From the NCBI RefSeq assembly GCF_020131355.1, contig NZ_JAHLEL010000038.1:744001-808000 (forward strand): 64,000 bases of DNA, read 5' to 3'. The stretch is from Pseudonocardia sp. ICBG1293. Lineage in GTDB: Bacteria; Actinomycetota; Actinomycetes; Mycobacteriales; Pseudonocardiaceae. The notes under the pieces are model-generated. The model did no database searches, was not told the origin of the DNA, and saw only the letters and a list, made by a program, of their open reading frames with translations. Below are positions 26,460-36,653 of this stretch, piece after piece. The translations under genes and the position numbers were made by a program. Within the stretch, counting starts at the first letter, position 1; every line of letters begins with the position of its first letter.

Positions 26460-27289
26460 TGGCGGCTGTCCTGCAGCCCGCCAGCCGTGAGTCGCTCGCG
26501 GCGCTGACCGAGCGGTTGGACGCCTGGACCGACTCCGCGTCGGCCCGGGACCTGACCACGACCGCGGACGAGCTGTTCGCGGTGGCCCGGTTCCTGGACT
26601 CCGAGCGCTCCGTCCGCCGCCTGCTGGCCGACGCGTCCTCCCCGGAGGACGCCCGCGCGGACCTGGTCGGGCGCCTGTTCGGGGGCCAGCTCTCGCAGCC
26701 GACCGTCGACCTCGTCTCCGAGCTGGCGCGCAAGCGCTGGTCGACCGCCCGTGACCTCGTCACCGGTGCGGAGGGCCTGGCCCGCCGCGCGGCGATCGCG
26801 ATCGCCGACCGCAACGGCTCCCTCGACGAGGTCGAGGACCAGCTGTTCCGGTTCGGCCGGATCGTGGCCCGCGAGCCGCAGCTGGCGAGCCTGCTCGGCG
26901 ACTCCGCCCGGCCCGTCGAGGGCCGCGTCCGGCTCCTGGACTCGGTGCTCGGCGAGAAGGTCTACCCGGTGACGGCGACGCTGCTCCGCGAAGCGGTCCG
27001 GTTGCCCCGCAGCCGGCACCTCGACGTCGTCGCCGAGGAGCTCGCCGAGCTCGCGGCGGCCCGCCGGGACCGCTCGGTGGCCAAGGTGCGCACACCCGTC
27101 GAGCTCTCCTCCGAGCAGGAGACGAAGCTCGCCGAGACCCTGGGCCGTATGTACGGCCGCACGATCTCCCTGCAGGTCGAGCTCGACCGGAGCCTCCTCG
27201 GAGGCCTGGTCGTGCAGGTCGGCGGCGAGGTCATCGACGGCAGCGTGGCGGGTCGACTCGCCACAGCTCGCCGATCCCTGCCCAGCTGA
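26459..27289 (+). CDS. atpH: ATP synthase F1 subunit delta
   Basis: Links the peripheral stalk to the top of F1. At 276 residues it is longer than the 178-residue E. coli subunit, as usual in actinobacteria, owing to an N-terminal helical domain of about 100 residues before the conserved OSCP-like portion. The C-terminal signature QVELDRSLLGGLVVQVGGEVIDGSVAGRL (in pieces) is clear. The start codon shares a base with the atpF stop, so translation is coupled. A 75-bp gap follows. Confidence 0.93.
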   Translation: MAAVLQPASRESLAALTERLDAWTDSASARDLTTTADELFAVARFLDSERSVRRLLADASSPEDARADLVGRLFGGQLSQPTVDLVSELARKRWSTARDLVTGAEGLARRAAIAIADRNGSLDEVEDQLFRFGRIVAREPQLASLLGDSARPVEGRVRLLDSVLGEKVYPVTATLLREAVRLPRSRHLDVVAEELAELAAARRDRSVAKVRTPVELSSEQETKLAETLGRMYGRTISLQVELDRSLLGGLVVQVGGEVIDGSVAGRLATARRSLPS

Positions 27290-27364
27290 CCTGCTTCGGA
27301 CGCGATCGCCGGACCCCGGCGGAACGACCCGAAGACCCCGTTCGAGAGAAGGAACGACGCAGCC

Positions 27365-29002
27365 ATGACAGAGCTGACGATCTCCTCCGAGGAGATCCGG
27401 AGTGCGATCTCCAGCTACGTCTCGTCGCTGGAGAGCGGCACGTCCCGCCGTGAGGTCGGGATCGTCGCCGACACCGGTGACGGCATCGCCCACGTCGAGG
27501 GCCTGCCCTCGGCCATGACCAACGAGCTGCTCGAGTTCGAGGGCGGCGTCCGCGGCGTCGCGCTGAACCTCGAGCAGAACGAGATCGGTGCGGTCGTCCT
27601 GGGCGACTACACCGGCCTCGAGGAGGGCCAGCAGGTCACCCGCACCGGCGAGGTGCTCTCCGTGCCGGTCGGCGAGGGCTACCTGGGCCGGGTCGTCGAC
27701 CCGCTGGGCAACCCGATCGACGGCCTCGGCGACGTCGAGAGCGACGCCCGCCGCGTGCTCGAGCTCCAGGCGGCCGGCGTGATGGACCGCCAGTCCGTCG
27801 GCGAGCCGCTGCAGACCGGGATCAAGGCTATCGACGCCATGACCCCGATCGGGCGCGGCCAGCGCCAGCTGGTGATCGGCGACCGCAAGACCGGCAAGAC
27901 CGCGGTCTGCGTCGACACGATCATCAACCAGAAGGAGAACTGGGAGTCGGGCGACCCGACGAAGCAGGTCCGCTGCATCTACGTCGCCATCGGCCAGAAG
28001 GGCTCCACGATCGCCGGTGTCCGGCAGTCCCTCGAGGACGCCGGCGCGCTGGAGTACACGACGATCGTGGCGGCGCCCGCGTCCGACCCGGCCGGCTTCA
28101 AGTGGCTCGCCCCCTACACCGGCTCGGCCATCGGCCAGCACTGGATGTACCAGGGCAAGCACGTCCTGATCGTGTTCGACGACCTGTCGAAGCAGGCCGA
28201 GGCCTACCGCGCGATCTCGCTGCTGCTGCGCCGCCCGCCGGGCCGTGAGGCCTACCCGGGCGACGTCTTCTACCTGCACTCGCGTCTGCTGGAGCGCTGC
28301 GCGAAGCTCTCCGACGAGCTCGGCTCGGGGTCGATGACCGGTCTTCCGATCATCGAGACCAAGGCGAACGACGTGTCGGCCTACATCCCGACCAACGTCA
28401 TCTCGATCACCGACGGCCAGGTCTTCCTCGAGTCCGACCTGTTCAACCAGGGTGTCCGGCCGGCGATCAACGTCGGTATCTCGGTCTCCCGGGTCGGTGG
28501 CTCGGCGCAGATCAAGGCCATGAAGACGGTGTCGGGCTCGCTGCGTCTGGACCTGTCGCAGTACCGCGAGCTGGAGGCGTTCGCCGCCTTCGGGTCCGAC
28601 CTCGACGCCGCCTCGGCCGCCGCGCTGGGCCGTGGTGAGCGCCTGGTCGAGCTGCTCAAGCAGGCGCAGTACGCGCCGGTCTCGGTGCAGGACCAGGTCG
28701 TCTCGATCTGGCTGGGCACCTCCGGCAAGCTCGACTCGGTGCCCGTCGCCGACGTGCAGCGCTTCGAGTCGGAGTTCCGCGAGTACTCCCGCCGGCACGC
28801 CTCGGGTGCGCTGAACGAGATCACCGACACCGGGAAGCTCTCCGACGACGCCGTCGAGACGCTGACCACGTCGGTCGACGAGTTCAAGCGCAACGAGTTC
28901 ACCGCCTCCGACGGTTCCTCGGTCGTCCCCAAGGAGAAGGCCGAGAAGGCCCTCGACGAGGACGATGTCGAGCAGGAGACCGTCACGGTCAAGAAGAACT
29001 GA
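27365..29002 (+). CDS. atpA: ATP synthase F1 subunit alpha
   Basis: Non-catalytic nucleotide-binding subunit of the F1 head. The protein is 545 residues. Walker A is GDRKTGKTA with K178. [17 protein letters not shown] and [24 protein letters not shown] are family motifs. The last 35 or so residues ([19 protein letters not shown], then VTVKKN) go beyond the E. coli C-terminus. A similar C-terminal extension in mycobacteria inhibits ATP hydrolysis. GAGAGAAGGAACG precedes the ATG. Confidence 0.98.
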   Translation: MTELTISSEEIRSAISSYVSSLESGTSRREVGIVADTGDGIAHVEGLPSAMTNELLEFEGGVRGVALNLEQNEIGAVVLGDYTGLEEGQQVTRTGEVLSVPVGEGYLGRVVDPLGNPIDGLGDVESDARRVLELQAAGVMDRQSVGEPLQTGIKAIDAMTPIGRGQRQLVIGDRKTGKTAVCVDTIINQKENWESGDPTKQVRCIYVAIGQKGSTIAGVRQSLEDAGALEYTTIVAAPASDPAGFKWLAPYTGSAIGQHWMYQGKHVLIVFDDLSKQAEAYRAISLLLRRPPGREAYPGDVFYLHSRLLERCAKLSDELGSGSMTGLPIIETKANDVSAYIPTNVISITDGQVFLESDLFNQGVRPAINVGISVSRVGGSAQIKAMKTVSGSLRLDLSQYRELEAFAAFGSDLDAASAAALGRGERLVELLKQAQYAPVSVQDQVVSIWLGTSGKLDSVPVADVQRFESEFREYSRRHASGALNEITDTGKLSDDAVETLTTSVDEFKRNEFTASDGSSVVPKEKAEKALDEDDVEQETVTVKKN

Positions 29003-29014
29003 GGCTGATACCCG

Positions 29015-31446
<2,432 letters not shown>

Positions 31447-31452
31447 TAGCGC

Positions 31453-31836
31453 ATGCCTGCTGAGATGACCGTGGAGCTGGTCTCCGTGGAGCGCCGGTTG
31501 TGGTCGGGCGACGCACGCTTCGTGCTCGCCCGGACCACGGTCGGCGAGGTCGGCATCCTGCCCGGCCACCAGCCGATGCTGGCCCAGCTGGAGGAGGCCG
31601 GGGTCGTCCGCATCGACTCCACCGACGGCTCGAAGCGCACCATCGCGGTGCACGGCGGGTTCCTGTCGGTGTCGGCGGAGCGGGTGTCCATCCTGGCCGA
31701 GTTCGCCGAGCAGGCGGACGAGATCGACGTCGAGCGGGCGCGACGCGCACGCGAGGGCGCCGACTCGTCCACCGACGAGGGCAGATCGGCGATCGCCCGG
31801 GCCGAGGCCCGCCTCCGGGCGGCCGAGGCCAACTGA
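31453..31836 (+). CDS. atpC: ATP synthase F1 subunit epsilon
   Basis: Rotor subunit that couples gamma to the c-ring and limits reverse hydrolysis. The protein is 127 residues. The N-terminal beta sandwich has [18 protein letters not shown] and [21 protein letters not shown]. The C-terminal helical part is short and Arg/Ala-rich. Final gene of the ATP synthase operon. A DUF2550 gene follows after 21 bp, as in other actinobacteria, and may be cotranscribed. Confidence 0.96.
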   Translation: MPAEMTVELVSVERRLWSGDARFVLARTTVGEVGILPGHQPMLAQLEEAGVVRIDSTDGSKRTIAVHGGFLSVSAERVSILAEFAEQADEIDVERARRAREGADSSTDEGRSAIARAEARLRAAEAN

Positions 31837-31857
31837 CGACGGGGACCGGACACGGCA

Positions 31858-32307
31858 GTGGAGCTCATCGCGGCGATCGTCGGAGTTCTGCTGCTGTGTC
31901 TGGTCGTACCCCTGGTCTGGCTCGCCGTACGGCGGGTGCGACTGATGCGTAACGGCGGCGTGGACCTGTGTCTGCGCCGCCGTTACGCTGTCACGGACTG
32001 GCACTTCGGGGTCGGGCGCTACGAGGGCGAGCGGTTCGCCTGGTACCGCCTGACCAGCTTCCGGATCGGCGCGACCGTGGTCATGGACCGGGCGGAGCTG
32101 GAGATCGTCGACCGGCGACCGCCGCACCGCTCGGAGGAGTTCGCGATCCCGATGGCCGTCGAGGTGCTGCGCTGCCGTGGTCGCGACGCCGGCGGGCGGG
32201 GCATCGACGTCGAGCTGGCGATGTCCGCGGGGGTCCGTACCGGTTTCATGGCCTGGCTGGAGTCCACACCCCCGGGCCGGGGGCACGGCTTCCGCGAGGC
32301 GTCCTGA
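31858..32307 (+). CDS. DUF2550 membrane protein
   Basis: This 149-residue protein has one N-terminal membrane helix (LIAAIVGVLLLCLVVPLVWLAV) and a cytosolic PH-like domain of the DUF2550 type (DLCLRRRYAVTDWHFGVGRYEG, FAWYRLTSFRIGATVVMDRAEL, each in part). It sits immediately after atpC, a position kept across actinobacteria. No biochemical role is established. The constant link to ATP synthase suggests a role at the same membrane, which is inference. Confidence 0.88.
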   Translation: MELIAAIVGVLLLCLVVPLVWLAVRRVRLMRNGGVDLCLRRRYAVTDWHFGVGRYEGERFAWYRLTSFRIGATVVMDRAELEIVDRRPPHRSEEFAIPMAVEVLRCRGRDAGGRGIDVELAMSAGVRTGFMAWLESTPPGRGHGFREAS

Positions 32308-32356
32308 CCGGCGGAGGTCGGTAGCTCTACGGAGCATTCGTCCTCTCTGTCCGTTC

Positions 32357-32362
32357 TATGCT
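32357..32362 (+). promoter_or_regulatory. -10 element TATGCT of the GIDE-domain gene
   Basis: TATGCT ends 6 nt before the GTG at 32369 and supports that start against long upstream in-frame extension through the DUF2550 gene. Confidence 0.6.
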
Positions 32363-32368
32363 GCGTCG

Positions 32369-33109
32369 GTGGACCTGGTCTTCCTGGCATTCGCGGGCAT
32401 CCTGGGCTGGCTGGCGTGGACCTCGTTCCGCGAGGCCCGGGAGGGGCACGCGCGCTGGACGCGCGGGTTGGCCGCGACCCCGGTGACGGTCGCGGAGCTC
32501 GTCGCGATGGCCGGCTCCGTCCGCGACGAGCTCGACGCCCCGGCGTTCCGCCAGGTGGTGTCGGTGTCCGGCACCGTCGAGCCGCTCGACGACGAGGCAC
32601 GTCCGGCCCCGCTGACCGGGGTCGACTCGGTCTGGTTCCGGTTCGTCGAGGAGGCGCTCTCCCGCGGCCGGGACGACCGGGAGGAACGCCAGGTCGTCGC
32701 CGAGCAGCGGCGGGAGCGCCCGTTCCGGCTGACCGACGGCGGGGCGGAGATCGTGGTCGACCCCCGGGACGCGCACACCGAGATCCCGGTCGCCGAACGC
32801 CACCGGGTCACCGACGACGGCGAGGGCCGCGAGTTCGGCCTGTTCCGCCTCGTCGACCCCACGGTGGCCCGGGAGCGCACCGAGTGGCGGATCGAGCCGG
32901 GCTCCCGCCTCACCGTGGTGGGACAGGCCCGGCTGTCCGGGGACCGGGTACGGCTGTCCGCCGCGGCCGACCACCCGCTCACGCTCACCGTCGCCGAGCG
33001 CGGCGACCACCTGGAGCACAGCCGGAGCCGCAGTGGCGCCGCGATGCGACGGGCCGTGGCGTTCGGCTGCGGCGCCGTCGTCGCGCTGCTGGTGGCGGTG
33101 CTGTCCTGA
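32369..33109 (+). CDS. GIDE/BAM-domain-like membrane protein
   Basis: The protein is 246 residues from the leaderless GTG at 32369. A helix at about 1-20 and another at about 227-246 bracket a cytosolic domain. That domain (RQVVSVSGTVEPLDDE, ARPAPLTGVDSVWFRF, REFGLFRLVDP, EWRIEPGSRLTVVGQARLSGD) follows the GIDE/BAM pattern found in the eukaryotic mitochondrial E3 ligase MUL1. The RING finger is absent. Prokaryotic members have no settled function. The two-helix hairpin topology with the domain between matches the family. The assignment is by pattern recognition, not alignment. Confidence 0.6.
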   Translation: MDLVFLAFAGILGWLAWTSFREAREGHARWTRGLAATPVTVAELVAMAGSVRDELDAPAFRQVVSVSGTVEPLDDEARPAPLTGVDSVWFRFVEEALSRGRDDREERQVVAEQRRERPFRLTDGGAEIVVDPRDAHTEIPVAERHRVTDDGEGREFGLFRLVDPTVARERTEWRIEPGSRLTVVGQARLSGDRVRLSAAADHPLTLTVAERGDHLEHSRSRSGAAMRRAVAFGCGAVVALLVAVLS

Positions 33110-33110
33110 C

Positions 33111-33150
33111 CCGGACCGGACCGGACCGGACCGGACCGGACCGTGCCGGA
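33111..33150. repeat. CCGGA tandem repeat
   Basis: Six perfect CCGGA units (33111-33140), then CCGTG and a seventh CCGGA, lie between the stops of two convergent genes. A slippage-prone microsatellite. Confidence 0.9.
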
Positions 33151-33154
33151 CGGG

Positions 33155-33748
33155 TCAGGCGCCGGCGGCCGGGGCGCCGTGCGGGCCGCCCGGCTGCCAC
33201 AGGACGTCGCCGTCGGGGTTCGCGACCCGGCCCAGGATGAACAGCAGGTCCGACAGGCGGTTGAGGTACCGGGCGGTCAGCGGGTTGGTGTGGTCCGGGT
33301 CGACCTCCAGCAGTGCCCACACGGAGCGCTCGGCACGCCGGGCCACGGTTCGCGCGACGTGCAGGTACGCCGCACCGGGGGTCCCGCCGGGGAGGATGAA
33401 CGAGTCGAGCTTGGGCAGCTCGGGGTTGAACTCGTCGCACCAGCCCTCGAGTCGTGCCACGTAACCGTCGGTGACCCGCAGCGGCGGGTATTCGGGGTTC
33501 TCGACGATCGGCGTGCACAGGTCGGCGCCGACGTCGAAGAGGTCGTTCTGGATCTGGCGGAGCGGGTCGACGACCCGGTCCGCGAGCCCGCCGACCGTCA
33601 CCGCGACCCCGATCGCGGCGTTCGCCTCGTCGGTGTCGGCGTAGGCCGCCAGCCGGGCGTCGGTCTTGCGGACCCGGCTGAAGTCGCCCAGCGCCGTCGT
33701 CCCGTCGTCGCCGGTCCTCGTGTAGATCCGCGTCAGGTGCACCGCCAC
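33155..33748 (-). CDS. PduO-type cob(I)alamin adenosyltransferase
   Basis: Transfers adenosyl from ATP to cob(I)alamin to make adenosylcobalamin. The protein is 197 residues. PduO-family motifs are TRTGDDGTTALGDF (ATP loop) near residue 10, ADTDEANAAIGVA, TVARRAERSVW and YLNRLSDLLFILGR. The product is the cofactor of the ethylmalonyl-CoA mutase encoded 3 kb away and of methylmalonyl-CoA mutase. Its minus-strand GTG follows TAGCCT by 6 nt. It is divergent from murA, as in mycobacteria. Confidence 0.93.
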   Translation of the reverse strand: MAVHLTRIYTRTGDDGTTALGDFSRVRKTDARLAAYADTDEANAAIGVAVTVGGLADRVVDPLRQIQNDLFDVGADLCTPIVENPEYPPLRVTDGYVARLEGWCDEFNPELPKLDSFILPGGTPGAAYLHVARTVARRAERSVWALLEVDPDHTNPLTARYLNRLSDLLFILGRVANPDGDVLWQPGGPHGAPAAGA

Positions 33749-33754
33749 CCCGAC

Positions 33755-33760
33755 AGGCTA
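33755..33760 (-). promoter_or_regulatory. -10 element TAGCCT of the adenosyltransferase gene
   Basis: TAGCCT on the minus strand ends 6 nt before the GTG at 33748, indicating a leaderless transcript. Confidence 0.6.
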
Positions 33761-33859
33761 GGGGGCCGCCGCCTCGGCGACCAGATACCGGGGTGCGCCG
33801 GACGGTCCGAACGGTCAGGGGCGCCCCGGGGTGGGCATCCGGTGCTGTGACGGCCCCGT

Positions 33860-33865
33860 TACCGT
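33860..33865 (+). promoter_or_regulatory. -10 element TACCGT of murA
   Basis: TACCGT ends 7 nt before the GTG at 33873, selecting the first of two adjacent in-frame GTG codons. Confidence 0.55.
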
Positions 33866-33872
33866 TCCGGGC

Positions 33873-35141
33873 GTGGTGGAGCATTTCGCGGTCAACGGCG
33901 GGGCCCGGCTGAGCGGGTCCGTCGACGTCGTCGGGGCGAAGAACAGCGTGCTCAAGCTGATGGCGGCGGCGCTGCTGGCCGAGGGGCGGACGACGCTCGA
34001 GAACTGCCCGGAGATCCTGGACGTGCCGCTGATGGCCGACGTCCTGCGGAGCCTGGGCTGCACGGTGGCCATCGAGGGGGCGACCGTGCACATCGACGTG
34101 CCCGCCGAACCGGGCGCGGAGGCCGACTACCGGTCGGTGTCCAGGCTGCGCGCGTCGGTGTGCGTCCTGGGGCCCCTGGTGGCGCGCTGCCGTCGCGCGG
34201 TCGTCCCGCTCCCCGGGGGTGACGCGATCGGCTCCCGCCCGCTGGACATGCACCAGAACGGCCTGCGCAAGCTCGGTGCCTCCACCGACATCGTCCACGG
34301 CAGCGTCACGGCCACCGCCGGTGACCTGCACGGTGCCCAGATCTGGCTCGACTTCCCGAGCGTCGGGGCCACCGAGAACATCCTGATGGCCGCGGTGCTC
34401 GCCGAGGGCACCACGGTGATCGACAACGCGGCACGCGAGCCGGAGATCGTCGATCTCTGCGTGATGCTGCAGCAGATGGGTGCCAAGCTCGAGGGGGTCG
34501 GCAGCTCGACCCTCACCGTGCACGGGGTCGCCGGGCTGCAGCCCACCACCCACCGCGTCATCGGGGACCGGATCGTAGGCGCGACCTGGGCGTTCGCCGC
34601 TGCCATGACCCGCGGTGAGATCACCGTGCGCGGCGTCGACCCGCACCACATCGACCTGGTGCTCGACAAGCTCCGCAGCGCGGGCGCGGAGATCACCACG
34701 GCCGAGCAGGAGTTCTCGGTGGCGATGCCCTCCCGTCCGGAGGCGGTCGACTTCGTGACGCTGCCCTACCCGGGGTTCGCCACCGACCTGCAGCCGATGG
34801 CGATCGCGCTGTCCGCCGTCGCCGAGGGCACCTCGATGATCACCGAGAACGTGTTCGAGGCGCGGTTCCGCTTCGTCGACGAGATGGTGCGCCTGGGCGC
34901 CGACGCCCGCACCGACGGCCACCACGCCGTCGTCCGGGGCCGCCCGGAGCTGTCCAGCGCGCCGGTCTGGGCCAGCGACATCCGGGCGGGCGCCGGGCTG
35001 GTGCTGGCCGGGCTGTGCGCGCGGGGCACCACCGAGGTCTGGGACGTCGCCCACATCGACCGCGGCTACCCGCGGTTCGTGGAGAACCTGGCCGCGCTGG
35101 GCGCCGACATCCGGCGGGTCGCGGGCGAGCCGGAGCGGTAG
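33873..35141 (+). CDS. murA: UDP-GlcNAc 1-carboxyvinyltransferase (Asp117 variant)
   Basis: First committed step of peptidoglycan synthesis: transfers enolpyruvate to UDP-GlcNAc. The protein is 422 residues. [16 protein letters not shown] near 23 holds the conserved Lys-Asn. The active-site loop reads [16 protein letters not shown]. The residue normally Cys, the fosfomycin target, is D117, as in mycobacteria and chlamydia. Resistance to fosfomycin is therefore expected from known biology. [21 protein letters not shown] and the C-terminal [17 protein letters not shown] complete the inside-out barrel. The start is leaderless GTG. Confidence 0.96.
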   Translation: MVEHFAVNGGARLSGSVDVVGAKNSVLKLMAAALLAEGRTTLENCPEILDVPLMADVLRSLGCTVAIEGATVHIDVPAEPGAEADYRSVSRLRASVCVLGPLVARCRRAVVPLPGGDAIGSRPLDMHQNGLRKLGASTDIVHGSVTATAGDLHGAQIWLDFPSVGATENILMAAVLAEGTTVIDNAAREPEIVDLCVMLQQMGAKLEGVGSSTLTVHGVAGLQPTTHRVIGDRIVGATWAFAAAMTRGEITVRGVDPHHIDLVLDKLRSAGAEITTAEQEFSVAMPSRPEAVDFVTLPYPGFATDLQPMAIALSAVAEGTSMITENVFEARFRFVDEMVRLGADARTDGHHAVVRGRPELSSAPVWASDIRAGAGLVLAGLCARGTTEVWDVAHIDRGYPRFVENLAALGADIRRVAGEPER

Positions 35142-35143
35142 TG

Positions 35144-35162
35144 CCCGGGCCGTCGGCCCGGG
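35144..35162 (+). terminator. Terminator hairpin after murA
   Basis: CCCGGGC and GCCCGGG pair around CGTCG, starting 2 nt after the murA stop. Confidence 0.6.
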
Positions 35163-35246
35163 TGGGTGCTGCTCCGAACGGCCCATCAGCCCGGCGGGCC
35201 GGGTCGTGACGTGCCACCCTTCGCGTCGATCGACGAGGAGGCCGTC

Positions 35247-36098
35247 ATGGTGAGCACCCCCGACGTAGCCGACGTCTCGCAGGCCGGCCGCAGGGCGGGT
35301 CGCGGGGCGCGGGACGCGGCGCACTCGACGCCGGTGCGGGTCGCCGCCCGGGCCGGCATCGCCGCGAACGGGGTGCTGCACCTGCTGATCGGGTGGCTCG
35401 CGGTCCAGATCGCGCTCGGCTCGGGCGGGCAGGCCGACCAGAACGGCGCCCTCGGGGCGATCGCGGCCGAGCCGGCGGGCCGGGTGTTCCTGTGGGTGCT
35501 GGTGGTCGGCTTCGCCGCCGTCGTCCTGTGGCGGGCCGTCTCGGCGGTGTGGGGCTTCGCCTACATCGGCGACGGCACGAAGCGCACGGCGAAGCGGGTC
35601 GTCGCCGGCGGGCAGGCGGTCGTCTACGCCGTGCTCGCCGTGACCGCGGCGACCACCGCGATCAGCGGTCGGGCCTCCAGCGGCGGTGGCGGGCGGGCGA
35701 CCGCGGGGCTGCTGGGCCTGCCGGGCGGACAGGTCCTGACCGCGCTGCTCGGGCTGGGCGTGCTGATCGGCGGCGGGGTGATGGCCTGGAACGGCTATCG
35801 GACACAGTTCACCGAGGACCAGGACCTCTCCGGCGCCGACACCCGCCTGCGACGGATCAACGCCCGCACCGGCCAGGTCGGCTACATCGCGAAGGGGGTC
35901 GCGATCGGCGTCCTGGGCATCCTGCTCGGTGTCGCCGCGCTGACGTTCGACCCGCAGCGCGCGAACGGCCTGGACGCCGCGCTCAAGGCGCTGCGCGAGC
36001 AGCCCTACGGGGTGTTCCTGCTGGTGGCGGTGGGTGTCGGGATCGCCTGTTACGGGGTGTTCTGCTTCCTCGACGCCCGCTACCACCGGGTGGACTGA
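35247..36098 (+). CDS. DUF1206 polytopic membrane protein
   Basis: This 283-residue protein starts at ATG 35247 behind GACGAGGAGG. Three repeats of the DUF1206 two-helix unit are visible, each opening with a basic pattern and Gly-rich helix: VRVAARAGIAANGVLHLLIGWL; AKRVVAGGQAVVYAVLAV; GQVGYIAKGVAIGVLGILLG. Each is followed by a second helix, making six membrane segments. The repeat boundaries carry YRTQF-type and FDPQRANGLDAALKAL sequences. Function unknown. Confidence 0.85.
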   Translation: MVSTPDVADVSQAGRRAGRGARDAAHSTPVRVAARAGIAANGVLHLLIGWLAVQIALGSGGQADQNGALGAIAAEPAGRVFLWVLVVGFAAVVLWRAVSAVWGFAYIGDGTKRTAKRVVAGGQAVVYAVLAVTAATTAISGRASSGGGGRATAGLLGLPGGQVLTALLGLGVLIGGGVMAWNGYRTQFTEDQDLSGADTRLRRINARTGQVGYIAKGVAIGVLGILLGVAALTFDPQRANGLDAALKALREQPYGVFLLVAVGVGIACYGVFCFLDARYHRVD

Positions 36099-36102
36099 GG
36101 GC

Positions 36103-36435
36103 TCAGTCCAGCGAGCGACGGCTGAGCACCACGCGCGCGTCCTTCACGTCGGTCGGGAAGACCAGCAGCGCCCAGCCGCCGCCGTCGGCGCGGGAGGTCG
36201 TCGCCCGGATGCCCTCGGACCGGAGCCGGTCGCGCAGCACCCGGGCCGCCGCCTGGCCGGGCACCCGGGACACCTCGGTGAGCAGCCCGGTGGCCACCGG
36301 GTCGTCCGGGTCGTCGGTGGGCAGGGCGTGGTGCTTCTGGTGGCCGTAGGTCCAGCGCAGGAGCAGCCCGAGCACCAGCAGCACGACCGCCAGGCCGATG
36401 ACCGCGCCGAGCCGCGGGACCAGGTCGAGCTCCAT
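36103..36435 (-). CDS. Small membrane protein with DUF2007-like cytosolic domain
   Basis: This 110-residue protein has one membrane helix at about 10-28 (AVIGLAVVLLVLGLLLRW). A soluble part follows in which LLTEVSRVPGQAAARVLRDRLRSEGIRATTSR and WALLVFPTDVKDARVVL resemble DUF2007, a small ferredoxin-like signal-type domain that carries a similar LxxxGI pattern. Its stop is 4 bp from that of the convergent DUF1206 gene. GACCAT lies 6 nt before the ATG, a possible leaderless -10. Function unknown. Confidence 0.6.
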   Translation of the reverse strand: MELDLVPRLGAVIGLAVVLLVLGLLLRWTYGHQKHHALPTDDPDDPVATGLLTEVSRVPGQAAARVLRDRLRSEGIRATTSRADGGGWALLVFPTDVKDARVVLSRRSLD

Positions 36436-36592
36436 CGGTCGATGGTCGCACCCGGACGGGCGACGCGCCCTGTCCGAGCGGTCGGGTGGTGAACCGATCC
36501 AGCGCTCGGTTTCCCGTGCGGATCGCGTACTTTGCCGAACACGTGGACTGTGACGAGGGACGACTCCGTCCCCGTCGCCGCCTACTGGCGAG

Positions 36593-36598
36593 TAGTCT
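36593..36598 (+). promoter_or_regulatory. Possible -10 TAGTCT upstream of ecm
   Basis: TAGTCT lies 55 nt before the ecm GTG. The -35 region is weak. A small hairpin GGGACG/CGTCCC lies just upstream (36557-36572). I looked for a cobalamin riboswitch and saw none. Confidence 0.35.
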
Positions 36599-36653
36599 CT
36601 GTCCGCATCACAGGCAGTGCCGACTGTGCTCCCGCGACGACACGGAGGTCCCG

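Noticed and set aside
36480..36653. Possible cobalamin riboswitch before the B12-dependent mutase gene
   Set aside because: I saw only a small hairpin and no B12-box-like sequence. The leader from the likely start is too short.
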